From Crocodylus rhombifer (taxonomy: Eukaryota; Chordata; Crocodylia; Crocodylidae), in assembly GCA_038503035.1 (NCBI GenBank), contig JAVSML010025536.1, positions 679,932 through 743,931 of the forward strand: DNA of 64,000 nucleotides. The letters are read 5' to 3'. Below the pieces are notes generated by a model. It did not search any database and was not told where the DNA came from. It was given only the letters and a program-made list of their open reading frames with translations. Positions 36,157-47,544 of the stretch are shown here, in pieces. The first letter of the stretch is position 1. The number at the start of each line of letters is the position of its first letter. A program made the position numbers and the translations under genes.

Positions 36157-37322
36157 CATGAGCCGTTGGCAGCCTGCTCATGGTTTTGGCCACAGTTTAA
36201 CGTGACAGATATTCAGAGGCGCAAGCTCAGGCAGGTGGGATCATTATGAATATGAAGTTTGATTAAATTCTCAAAGAAAGGAAATGGTCAGTTCCAAATC
36301 TAAATACTTTTCAAAGGAATTGAAGTCTAGAACTGTGGTCAGGGCACATTAGATTTTAACTGACTGGCTCAAAGCATATTTTCTACTAAGAAAAGGAATG
36401 ATACGGGGTCTGGAATCCGACTGATCACGTGGCGTATGCTCAGCCGGTCAGTGAATCAGAGGAGACATGATAACTTCAGCTAAGTGACAAATCTCACCTA
36501 ATTGCCTCAGGCCTTTAAAGCACTCTGTGCAATGCTGCATTTGGATTGCTGCTCATGTGTGGAATAAAAGGACAAAATTCAATAGCATTACAGAGAAATT
36601 AGTCAACCCAACTTTTCTTTATTGGAAACAGACAATTTTTCAATAGTAGCTATTTCACAGGTAATGGTCATTTTTGATGAAACGATTGAATTAAATCAAG
36701 ATTGAATCTCGATTTAAAAATTGAACCAGATTTCAAAATTGTAAGAAATGTGCCATTTTGACATTTTCAGTGAATTTGTTTTGAAATTGTATTCAAATTT
36801 CAGACTAACGCTGTTAAAAATAAAGGGGTCAAAACTGAAATGAAATACTCTGAAGTACCAGAGACACAGTATGATTTTTTTTTAAAGGATTATATCAGCG
36901 TGTGAAAATGGGGATAGAAAAGAAATATTAGAATTTACAAAGAAAATAATTTGAGAAAGTTTTTGCAACGCAACACCAAAAACAACATTGCTCACCACGT
37001 CTAGAAATCAGCATAAAATATGATGCAAATATCACTACTACAAAATTATTGTAAAATACCTATATTATTGTAAAAATCACCACAACCTTGCAAACGGGCA
37101 CATTTGGAGTATTTCTAGTTTTAACAAGCATGGTTTATATTCACTTCTAGGGACAAGGCTTCTTATTAAGCCTGGACCACAGATGATTTGTTGGTCAGAT
37201 ACCAGAGGAAGGAATTAAGAAGTTAGTGTTGCAGGCTGAAAACTGTGACAAGTTGTTGCTGGCGGTTTTGGTGAAAAATTGTTTCACAAACAATCCTAGA
37301 AAATCCCCCCCCAAAATAAGTA
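36157..37322. other. Spacer between inverted repeat copies
   Basis: AT-rich DNA of 1.17 kb with no recognised repeat or gene. Transcription across it and both arms could give a long stem-loop RNA. Confidence 0.5.
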
Positions 37323-37424
37323 GGGGTGAGAAACAGTGTCAAAGGCCTTCTTAAAGTCTAGCATCCTGGCGTGCTCTATGAGCTGTGGGGGGGCTCCCCC
37401 TCTGCTCCCTGGATGCAGCTCTGG
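37323..37424 (-). mobile_element. Chimeric CR1 reverse-transcriptase scrap
   Basis: On the minus strand it encodes LDFKKAFDTVSHP, the CR1 RT segment around motif A, joined on its upstream side to about 60 bases that are not usual CR1 (agctgcatccagggagcaga...). The same joint occurs at 56756-56857. Downstream it breaks off after the RT phrase without any CR1 3' end, so it is not a simple retrotransposed copy. It abuts copy 2 of the inverted repeat. Confidence 0.75.
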
Positions 37425-37804
37425 AAATGGGAGAGGGGACTGATGAAGAGTGGGGAGCAGCTGGCAGATGTGTGGAGAGGAGCAGGGAGGCTTGGTCATC
37501 TCCAACTTTGGGACTTGCAGGCAAAAAGTGCACAGTTCAGATTGAGAAGTGTTTACACCACATGAGTGCCATCATGCTGAGGGACAAAGCTTGGGGTTGG
37601 AGCTATTGCCACAAGTGCGGGTTCTCTCGGTGCAACTGGCCATATCCTTTCGCATGTAAAAACTTCCAGCTGTTTCAACCGTGCTGCTATTGCTTTTCTT
37701 TTTGCCTTGTCTGACCAATCTACTACCATTATAAGCACATGTGCGATCCCCTTGCTTTTTTACTCCAAAACAATGACTATCCTTGTCTTCCATTTACTGG
37801 TGGG
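37423..37804 (-). repeat. Copy 2 of the ~380-bp inverted repeat
   Basis: Reverse-complement counterpart of 35776-36156. It carries one extra G in the agcaaggg run relative to copy 1, which breaks the envelope-like frame. Two of the four sequons have changed. The last bases, read on the minus strand, run directly into the chimeric CR1 piece. Confidence 0.9.
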
Positions 37805-39360
37805 CTGTTGCTGTGAACCAGTTGCATTAAAACCAATTGAACTGTAGCAGCGCTCCATTGTCCTATTGCCTCAAGTTTCATCCAGAATATTAACACTTTG
37901 GTTACAAATTCCAAGCCATCTAAAAGTTGCCGATCTGCTCATTTCCCCAGCTGAACCACTCTTATAGGAGAACCATTTCATTCAAATATTCTAATCTGCC
38001 TTGTGACCCTTCACTTTTAACAGAAATGTTTTAAATGTTTGGTGGGGGGGAGGAGGGAAGTGAGCGGGTGAGCTTCGGCTCATAACTGCAAGATAGCTGT
38101 TGCCAACTTTGGGTGGACTCAAAGTGCTTTGCAAGTCTTCCCTCTCCTTTCCCTCCCTCTTTACTTTTCCCAGCACCTGTCATTCCTGATTTGCAACATC
38201 ACCTGTTGTTCCAACGCTAGGCTTCTCTAGACCAGCAACTGGAGCAAAGCACAGAAATGCATGCTTGTCATTGAAGTGAGAGGAGAAGAAGGAAGAGGAG
38301 AATGATAAGATCGTCGCCTGCAGCACTTTGTTTATGAGAACATCCTTCCAGTGATATATGTCTGCACCAGGTGAAAGTATTGTGTCACCCCTAACATATT
38401 TTAAATGCCAGGGCTGTCATGCAGGATGACAATGATGAACAAGTTTAAACAAAATACGGCATTGTATCCATGTACAGACCGTGTTAGTTTTTAAAGGTTT
38501 GCCCCGGTAGTATTGCTTGATAAAATGTTTCCTAACTGTGCTGGCATCTTCCCTAGCAGAACCTCGTCTCACACTATCTTCAGCTAAATCAACTTGCCTG
38601 AACTGCATGTGAATCAACACTGTTAGTCATATATACCTATACATATCTAGCACAGCTTCTCTATCTAATAAGGCCTCCATTACCAAAATACCTCTACCAT
38701 CATCTCTCCTCGCAGCCCCTTCATGAGGTAGGGAAGCGCTATTATTTTAAGACCCGCAGAGAAGTTCAGTAACCTTCCCAAGGTCACATAAATTGTGTGG
38801 CACGGCTGGAAAGCAAACTCAGGTCTCCGACTAGTATCCTGCCACTAAAGCATCTTTCCTATCTCTTGCCTATATTGCTTTCACCTTTCCTCTACCATGC
38901 TTTCATGGAAAGGGTGGAGAGTTGGTCCCATCCTGCAAAGCACTCAGTTTTGAATTAGAGGCACTGTTATTCATACTTTCACTATGCTACATTTTCTTTG
39001 CTTGCCTCTTTACCAGTGGTGATACACAGGCCAAAACAATTAAACAGGCATCTGTGGAACTATACGCTGGATCCTTTCTAACTTCATATTAGCTTTCCAT
39101 CAAGATTTCCATTGTCTCTTAAACTATTGGCTCAGTAGTTAGAACAGATTGATAGTGGGTCATTGAAGATTAAAAGTATCGATGGCTTTCTTGAAAATTG
39201 GCAAGAGACCTATCACTAAAGTACACCCAATTTCAGGCAGTCTTATTCTGTTTGTAAATGTATGTAAGAGAACTTGAGGGTGATTAGAAACGCAGAGCCA
39301 GAAATGGATCAAACCTTTGCATGACCCAAAAGATGTTGCTCCTGTTTGAACTAGACACAT
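37805..39360. other. Non-coding stretch, no gene seen
   Basis: Unique DNA with a MIR remnant at 38710-38850. No exon supported. Confidence 0.5.
38710..38850 (-). repeat. MIR SINE fragment
   Basis: cagagaagttcagtaacctt, cccaaggtcacataaattgt, ggcacggctggaaagcaaac, tcaggtctccgactagtatcc reproduce the reversed MIR order, including 'cttgcccaaggtcacacagc'. Confidence 0.8.
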
Positions 39361-39842
39361 GGGTTGCGTCCAAATGAGCGTGCATCCGCGGGGATGCAGA
39401 CCTGTCTGCAGTGCCGTAAATGCCACACATGGAGGCATTCATTGTACTGCTAATTTGCAGTGTGGCAGGGGGTTTTGACACCGGAAGATCCCAGTGTAAA
39501 AAAAAAACCGTGACAGATAAAAGCAAGGTGGTGCAAGTAGTGGCAGTGTGCGCTGCCCAAAACGAGAGCCTGGTGGGCTACAGCTACACTCTGGTTATCA
39601 GCCAGGGTCTGCTCACCCGATTTGCCACCGCGGGAGTCCCGGGAGGCCCCCAGGACCCCACGGGAGGCTGCTGGGGCTAGCCCAGGTGATGGCTTCAACC
39701 TCTCCTACCCCGCCCCTGGCAACCTGCTGAGCACCAGAGCGCACGTGCAGGGGTGCTTCCCAGGGACAACTAGCAGTGACACATTTGTGCCACTGCTAGT
39801 TGTTCCCACGGCGCGCATGTTCCCACTCATGGGGATGCACCC
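39361..39842. mobile_element. MITE with terminal inverted repeats, ~480 bp
   Basis: The left end gggttgcgtccaaatgag and right end ctcatggggatgcaccc are inverted copies, about 17 of 19 when the flanking 'at' is included. Inside, gggacaactagcagtg (39763-39778) and cactgctagttgttccc (39791-39807) form a hairpin. The interior is GC-rich and CpG-rich, giving spurious frames. No clear target duplication. Confidence 0.6.
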
Positions 39843-40166
39843 ATTCGGTTTGCTTTCAGCATTATAAACAATTTATGGACCAAACTACCCTCTTGATGGC
39901 AATTTCTTTACAACTAGTTTCCTCATGGAAAAAAGGCATTTGTGCCACTACCACTGGTGTAATGTTTTTACAAAACACGACTCATTTTCTCAGATTAACG
40001 TCTGGAATGGACTCTCTAGGACAGTCTGCTGCAAGTAACATAGATTATAAGAAGCGAATACTGGCAACCAATTGCTAGCTCACTGCTCAAATTTAGGTGA
40101 AAGTGGTTTGGTGACAAGGAAAAAGAAAAAAGCAAAGGAGTGAAGCTATGGCTATGCATGTCAGAT

Positions 40167-40476
40167 GGGGTGTTTATACACGAGCTCCAGGAGGTGTGGG
40201 GGAGATGCACGAATTAAAGCGCCTGGAGCATCATGTGTATCAATGTCCCCCACCCTGAACAATGGCAGCGGGGTGCTTGGTACTAAAGCTTGAACAAGGT
40301 TTAGTTTAAAGAGCCCTGCTGCCAATTTTCAGGGTGGGGACACTGACACAAATGACACCGGAGGCTGCTGGAGCATGGTAATTCCCACGCTCCAGCAGAC
40401 TCGGTTAATCAGGTCTGCTCTGATGCACTGGATTTACAGTGTGTCAGAGCAGTCTTCCTACATGTGTATAGGAGCC
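40167..40476. mobile_element. Fold-back MITE, ~310 bp
   Basis: The ends ggggtgtttatacacgag and catgtgtataggagcc are loosely inverted. Internal arms gtcccccaccctgaac...aatggcagc and gctgccaattttcagggtgg are inverted copies, and tgctggagc/gctccagca adds a perfect 9-bp stem near the right side. Ends are approximate. Confidence 0.5.
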
Positions 40477-40624
40477 AATGATGTTCAAGGCTTAAAGAGC
40501 ACAGAGGTTTATGTTTGAACTCAGGAACCTGCTGTATGCATCATTTAATGCAATGCTAGTGATGATGTTAGTACTGAGAAAAAACCATAGTCAGATTGTC
40601 TCTGGTTTGACACCCGAGGTTATC

Positions 40625-40735
40625 AACCATCCAAGCTCTTCAACTAAAATCCCGCGCGACCTTTGCAACACTCTTTACTTCAGTTTTCCCATCTGTAAAA
40701 TGGAGAGAATACCCTTGCAGGGTGATTAGGAAGGC
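40625..40735 (+). repeat. MIR SINE 3' half
   Basis: Contains cagttttcccatctgtaaaa followed by tggagagaataccc, the conserved MIR phrase 'cagtttcctcatctgtaaaatggggataat'. Confidence 0.75.
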
Positions 40736-42175
40736 TAGTCAATTCATGGTTACAATGTTTCTTGAAAACAGAAGCATCAGGTCAGCATTTACATCCTGTA
40801 ACTAAAGATTTTTTTTAAAAAGAAGAACACTAATTTTTGTTTAGACACACCCAAGGAGTGCTTTGCTTAAGGTAAGGCTTCAGGCCCATACACTGCATAT
40901 TTAAGAAATAGTTTACTTCTGAACCAGCAAATGCACTACACAAAGCAGCTATTATTTATGCATTCCTGCATACATGGCAAGGTGAAAATAATAGAATAAA
41001 CATCATATACTTCATTATGATATCGGTTTACACTTCCAGGGTACACAAAAAGAGGCCATTTCATCAAGCTAATTGCCTGAAAGTAAAAGAGAGAGAACTT
41101 TAGCTATTAGTCTATTATGGGGCTTTTTTCTTAATCACAAATAGGGGCCGTGTGTCCCCAGGGGGATGTGTATTCTAATTTACAATTGAACTACAGATCA
41201 GAGCAATCAATCTTGTGCAGCACTTTTACAGTGTAATTGCTGCAACATAACAAATAAAAAAAAGCAGCCTAAGTTGGGTTTCAGCTTGAGGTGGAGATAT
41301 TTACCAGGCATTGGTTCAGGGTGGGAGGGAGAAAGAGGGAGAGAATGAGAGGCAGAGAAAAAAAGAGAGACGCCACAGCCATGAATATGCAATGAGGGCT
41401 CATTAGTGCCCCAGTGTTGCCATGACGAATGGCATTATCCCTAGACTGGTGCAGCCTAAACATGAATTTTATAACGACCCATTTATCATGACTTGTCATG
41501 GATTTCTTTACTGTACTTTCCACTGGCTCACACACCTTTCACCATTATTACCTTCGAATCCCTTTCTTTTATGATTATTTTATTTGGTATCGATTCCCAT
41601 CCTCTCAAGAGAAAGCACTTACAGCCGGGAACGCACTGGCATTTGCAGATTGGGAATGCTAGTCAAAGTGGAAGAACCCTTGCAAAATAAGTAGGTGGGC
41701 TTCGTTCCACTTCCTGGTGGACAAGTGCTCTTGTTGTCACAAATATCGGCGCTCGCTAGCAGCCCTGTCGGTTAACTCAGCAGAACGGCTCGAATTGGAT
41801 GAGCATGGAGACAACCGGCTTCTCACTCCTGGCGGGTGTGATGGATTAATCAGTCCTCTTGCCCTAGGCCTAGACTAAAACTGGTCCTCCCATCAGGCCA
41901 CACCACCTTTGTGCAGGGGATAGGAATCATGACCTGATCTGTAGGATGACTGAGGCACTACATCCGGCAAACGGAGAAAAAACTTCTGGCATGTGTGCAG
42001 GACACATAATGACTGAAATGTCTAATAGCTTAGAACAAGATGCATGAAGTCAAGCCTAAAGGAAAAAATGATATTTTTAAATAGCAGTAAAGCAACATAT
42101 GTATCTCTCTTTTCTTTCTTTTCACCACTGCATGTTGCTGTTATTTTACTATTATCTTATCCTCTGAACTACTGA
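40736..42175. other. Non-coding stretch, possible conserved element
   Basis: At 41040-41290 unique sequence with repeated homeodomain-like cores (aagctaattgcctgaaag, ctaatttacaattgaac, gtgtaattgctgc) looks like conserved regulatory DNA. Nothing else recognised. Confidence 0.4.
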
Positions 42176-42183
42176 GTTATCAC
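42176..42183. repeat. Left target-site duplication gttatcac
   Basis: The 8-bp word gttatcac recurs unchanged at 42423-42430, exactly flanking the palindromic element. Confidence 0.95.
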
Positions 42184-42422
42184 CAGGGATCCTGGTTTTC
42201 TCTGACAAATAAAAAAAAAATCCCCAGTGTTCAGATTTAAAAAGTAGCCCCAAATCCACATTTTTTGTGATTAAAATGAAATGCCACCAATATATAGGTA
42301 TATATAGCTATCTATATATAGTGGTGTTTCATTTAATCATGGGAGAACGTGGATTTTGAGTTACTTTTTAAAATTTGAACATTGGGGATTTTTTTATTTA
42401 TCAGAGAAAACCAGGATCCCTG
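42184..42422. mobile_element. Palindromic hAT MITE with perfect 8-bp TSD, 239 bp
   Basis: The element begins cagggatcctggttttctct and ends agagaaaaccaggatccctg, perfect inverted termini. Complementarity continues almost to the centre: left aatccccagtgttcagat with right ttgaacattggggatt, left aaatccacatttttt with right acgtggattt, left aaaatgaaatgccacc with right ggtgtttcattt. The centre is a tatatag-rich loop. An 8-bp duplication of gttatcac points to hAT transposase mobilisation in trans. It has no coding capacity. A transcript would fold into a ~110-bp hairpin. Confidence 0.95.
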
Positions 42423-42430
42423 GTTATCAC

Positions 42431-44985
42431 TGCCTAAAAAGAAGTCCTTCTAGATCAGAAGCTTGTACTTCTGCTGCCAGGGTTGTGTATACTCTGTGGT
42501 ATATAAAGGACTTCATTCTCCAGAGCTATGAAGCTCAGGCACTTCCCAGAAATACAATCCTCACCATATTTTTAAAAGCTGAGAAGTGTATCATCTTCAT
42601 TATCCCAAAGATCTCCAGTGATGTTACTTTTTCTCCAGTGAAAAGTCATATTAGATTTCTAGAGTAGCTAAGACTATCAAGTCTACCTTGATGGATTTTA
42701 TAGTTTTCCTATTACAAGATTTCCACTTTGGGTATTGAAAAAACCAAGCAATTTATTTTCACCTATTACTGGTATAGGGCTTCACTTTCTCAAACAGGTT
42801 AGGGGCCTTCCTTGCTCTCTGAAAATACTTCTCCCTAAGTTTCATGTTAGAATAATCCTAGAGAGTTTTTCTTCATTATTCTACTGGGTACTTGAAATGA
42901 TTAAAAAGCACATCTAACACCAGAGCAATTAATACCTGCAAAGACTCATGTTTTAGTTTAATAGTTTACTGTAGCCTATGACTAATAGTTTAGTAACAGG
43001 CCCTATTTCTTTTATAAAATCATCACTTTGCTGTTATAGCTGCCAAGAGAGCTGCAAACTAAAGCGCTAGTTTGTCAAAGCAACAGATTCCAAAGATTCA
43101 TGCTACGTTTCCAGTCTCACATTCGATAAACGAGAATCGCAATGTGTAAAGATGACAGCTTACCTTAGAAAAAAGCATGCTTGGAGGTCTAGGTACCTGG
43201 CACTTCCTGATACGTTAGACACGTCACACTGTTACCTTGTGTTCCCCTTTTCTCTGTGTGTTGTATCTATCTTCGGTCCCTCATCATTTACGTTTGGACT
43301 TTACAGACTTGGAGGTTATGTCTATTTGCTCTAGTGCCTCGCAGAATAGAGCCCTAGTCTTTGAACGTCTTTGAATGAAACCTCTAACACCCCTTTGTAA
43401 TACAGTGATGCCAGGAAATTCAGAAAAAAAGCAAGGAGAACATGAAATGACTTTTACCAAAGATAAATACAAATAAAAAGTGTTAGTTCGGCAAAAAAGT
43501 GCACATTTAAGTAACATAGTTCTTTGGGTAAACCCAGTATCTTTTACTAGACCAACTCAAATAGTTTGAAAAATCCCTTTTTGCAAGCTTTTGGAAGAAT
43601 TTTTTTCCACTTATTTGAGTTGGTCTAATAGCTACCTCGCTATAGTGCACTGCTACAGGGATGTAGCTGCTAAAACTAAGTGTCTGCTACTGGGACAATG
43701 CAGGAACGGCTGCTACTTCCTAAAGCAAGTACTAAATGACAGCACAGTAACAGCTGCACTGTGGGGGCCATGTGTAGATATGTCCAGCAGTTAGTAAAAA
43801 TGTTGTTCATATGAATCTTGTGGGGGAGGAGGGGGCAGCGGGGTCATTTGCTAACATCCATCTAACTTGATCTAGCTTCAACCCAGGTATGAATTTGTAA
43901 TGGTGTCACCTTTCTTAGCGGTTTAAAGGACTGCTGCTTTCTACATCTTTGCTTTTTTTTGAAGGACCCATGGTCTTATAATACAGCCAATTTCCAGGTT
44001 ATACCGTGCTGTCATGATACCCCCATTATGCAATCCTAATTCATCACAAATAATTGCTATTATGCTCAGACTTCTTAAACCTCAGATTTTCCTCACTTCT
44101 TGCCATAACTGATTGATCTTTTTGTATTTTCAACTGAACATTCCTATCAAATGAAGCCACATCCCTCCTTTAAAAAAAAAAAGGTACTATACCTCATCTC
44201 CTATTATAAACTTCATGAACAGAAACAATTAAAAAAAATCCTACAATTTAATTCTCTCATTTATCCACAAGTTTGTCATGCACATGGCATTCATTTCTCT
44301 CCTACTTCTATTCCCTGCTTCTTGCAAAAGGCTCAAAGCTCATCATTGCCAACATTGACATGCCATACTTTATACTTATCATCACTGACCAAGCTGACCA
44401 CTGATAATACGACTGATAGTCTCTATGTTGGTACTGTTGCTATGTCTGTATTTTCAGTTGTAAAAAGGGAAATCAAAGAGGCTTTTGAAAGTCTAAATAG
44501 TAAATAGCTATTCTTTACTGACTCCATGTTGTGCATAGCAATTTAGGGAGGCAAATAGTTCCTAGCCCTGAGGAACTCTGCAATATTAACTCCAAGAATA
44601 GCAGCAATAAAATATGGTTTGGTTTGGAACGTGTATTGGGAGAAGAGAGGAGGGAGAAGAGGAGAGGGAATAGTAAGGGGTTGAAAAGGAATACACACAC
44701 TCTCATAAGAGTTGATAAGTCCTAATTCCAGTTTGGCCCCTCCAGGCCCATTTTTTCTCAGATTTATTTTATGTTAAAATTATGAACAGTCATCAAGGTG
44801 GTGTTGGAAGGTGGCACTGGGGTAGAAATCAATGATGAAAAGGTGTTGTCCATTCCTGAGGCACTGTACCCATATTATGATAATGTTGCTGGACCTCTAT
44901 GAAACATTGAACATAGCTAACTATGTTCTATTGTTTAAGAGATGTGGTGGGGTAAGAGATTTCCTGTTTGAATGGTTTTACTTAT
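42431..44985. other. Non-coding stretch, no gene seen
   Basis: Apart from the small fold-back at 43548-43628 the sequence is unique. A mildly CpG-containing segment at 43630-43790 resembles the MITE interiors near 19.3 and 21.9 kb. Confidence 0.45.
43548..43628. mobile_element. Small fold-back element
   Basis: tagaccaactcaaatag (43548-43564) is matched by ttatttgagttggtcta (43611-43627) in inverted orientation, around 'tttgcaagcttttgg'. The 'ttttactagaccaact' wording is a familiar sauropsid repeat phrase. Class uncertain. Confidence 0.6.
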
Positions 44986-44989
44986 TCTT

Positions 44990-45260
44990 TACAGGTCCCA
45001 CCTAGAGAGTTGTGATGGGGCCCTCTTTTTCTACTACTTCCAAAGACTGTGGAGTTCCACATTATCTTCATTATCTGTAAGAAGCCATTGAAAAGGGAAA
45101 TTTTGAAGCATCATAGACTAATAAAGACCAGCCCTGGGCAGATGACACCTTGCTCTATATCACCTTGACATCAGACATAGCACCGTCTCACAACTCTCTA
45201 GGTGGAGATTGGTCTGGAGAGTAGCTGTTTAACCTGGAGCCAGAAATGTATCTCCTACCT
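44990..45260 (+). mobile_element. Old non-CR1 LINE (L2-like) RT remnant
   Basis: The phrase gcagatgacaccttgctcta followed by tatcacc translates as ADDTLLYIT, the LINE reverse-transcriptase motif C region as written in L2-type elements. Flanking text keeps the expected order but with stops and frameshifts. Within it ccacctagagagttgtga (44998-45015) and its exact reverse complement (45188-45205) form an 18-bp inverted repeat. Confidence 0.45.
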
Positions 45261-47544
45261 TTCATCTGATTTGCAAATGGCAATCATTAAAATAATAAAA
45301 TAAAATTAATTGAGGACATTCCTTATAATATGGTAAGTTCCTAGTTCTAAAAAAGTAATATCTAAAAGTAATATATAAAAATCAGTTCTCCAGTTATAGC
45401 AACAGACATACCCAGATTATGGGGCAAGAAGAAAACTTTCTTTGTTCTGTTTCACGTGAGCTTCTAGAAAACTGTTATTCTGTATACTTGTCTGATACTA
45501 TGCTTAAGAAATATGGGTGGGATTTAAAAAGCACACAGGTTTGACCATCCCCACCTGAAGTCAGTGGGGGTTTTCCCCAGGTTGCAATAAGAAGCAAAGT
45601 TGGCCAACGCCAAGCTAATTTGAAAAGTCTACTTGTAAAAGCTAATAAAGAATCCTGTGTAGATCCAGCCTTCACCCATCAAACACAGACTGTCAACAGT
45701 GTGTCCCTGGAGCCTTCATGAGTTGTACTAGTGTCTGTAACCAACAGCATTTACACAAGGAAGCGACTGGCTTTCATCACATCTGGCTGCCTTTGGCTTC
45801 CTAGCCCAAGTGATCAAGCACCCTACATTGAGACACGATTTGATGCAGAGTGGCCCACAGCATGCATCTGAAGTGGGAGAAGACATGCTTCTGGAGACAT
45901 CTGATATGCTCTGATATCAATATCCCACCACACGCCTTCCAAAACCTCTCACTCTAAAACCTCAATTTTTGCAAAAGCAATTCCATGGGACCCCTCTGCA
46001 GACACACGCTCAAGATAAAAGTGTAAAAATAATACTGATCGTGTATGTGTATTTACATAAATATACAACAGCATCCACGATTTAGTGAATGAAGGCATTT
46101 AAAAGAAAACAGAACAGAAGCATTAAAAAAGAAGAGACTTCTCTGGGGAAAAAAACAACTTGGGTCTTTAAAGCAGACAAAACAAATGCATGTTTGCATT
46201 CACGGTGAAGAAATACTTAGATATTTGAACACCTAGACAGTAAGAGAATCAATGCTAATAATTGTACCTGTAAAACCTGCCAAACATACAGCGCAAGTCC
46301 CTGATCCCCGTATCATTACTGTTTCTTTTACCTACAGATCTACCCCTTCTTTGAACAGGGCCTCACAAAATGAACCTTGCAGTTTCCCCTGTTGTTTCCC
46401 CTTCAAAACTCAATTCCAGCCAATCACACGGGTAATTCTAAGAAACAATTTTATTTTCCTTTTGATTTTTGAGTGGGTTTTTTTTTTTTTCTTGTTTTTG
46501 TTCAAATTTTCCATCAGTGGAGCCAATATACTTCCAAACAAACAAACAAAACCTCTGGTTCCCCCCCCCCCCCACCTTAGCTGCTTTCTTTAATGACATC
46601 TTCAGTCATTAATGAGTTAATAAAAATCTCAAAGTCATCTGGGGATAGATAAGGAGAAAGAAAGAAGAGTATTGTACACATAATGACAGGCTCCCTGCTG
46701 CCCCTAAGATGTCATGGGTCAGCCATGTTAAGAATGTGTGCACCCAATCATCTGCTGATTTTTATCAGCAAGGCCTCAAGCAGAATCTGACACGGGCCAG
46801 TTTGGGAGTTACAATGAATAAACAATGACTTCTTGGATTGTTGGCGGCTGTATGATAGAGTGAGGGGGTTTATATATACTAAAACATGATGACATTAGCA
46901 ATCAATATACCAATTACTGGACAAGTTATTGGACGAAGAATGCACATGTCTCGAGCTTTGTGCGCTTTGAACGTACAACCGGCAGTGGAAACCCACGGTA
47001 ATAATGCGGCTTAACCCCTCACAAGCCAGGCAAGCTAAAAATCGGACAGAGCCTTGAAGTCTCCCAGACCACGTGCGAAGGGAAAAACCTGAGCGGATCG
47101 AGAGTGTTGAGTCTTTCAGATACACGGCCTGCCATCCATTTCTCTGTCGCTTAGGCGTTAAGGGAAGGGAGGCTTAGCTTTTCATGAGACTATTCAGATT
47201 TTACCTGATTTCCTATCGAATGTAAAAAGAGGGATTTCTTTCCTGTTGCGTTCTATAGAGGTCTGCAGGAGAGAAGTGAATGTATTGCACACTAGATAGT
47301 TGTTCAAAAGGAAACAAACAAACAAACCCAGTCTATTACATTCCTTAGGAAGCGTAAGGGAAAACAGACATAGAAATGTACTTTTCTATTGTTCTGGTGT
47401 ATTATAGAAGCCTGTCCTCTTGCTTTCAGTCCAGTGAGCATCAGCCATCCAGATATGTTACTTTACTCAGACTATTCCATGTTTATGAGGTCATCCTCGG
47501 TTACTATGGAAGTGATTGCAAAGATGCAAAGCCAAGGTTATAAT
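45261..47544. other. Non-coding stretch with conserved-looking block
   Basis: A C run of about 13 lies at 46561-46573. From 46575 to 46900 the sequence is unique, with words such as ttcagtcattaatgagttaa, gctgatttttatcagc and aatgaataaacaatgac, typical of conserved enhancers; this is an impression. No exon supported. Confidence 0.4.
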
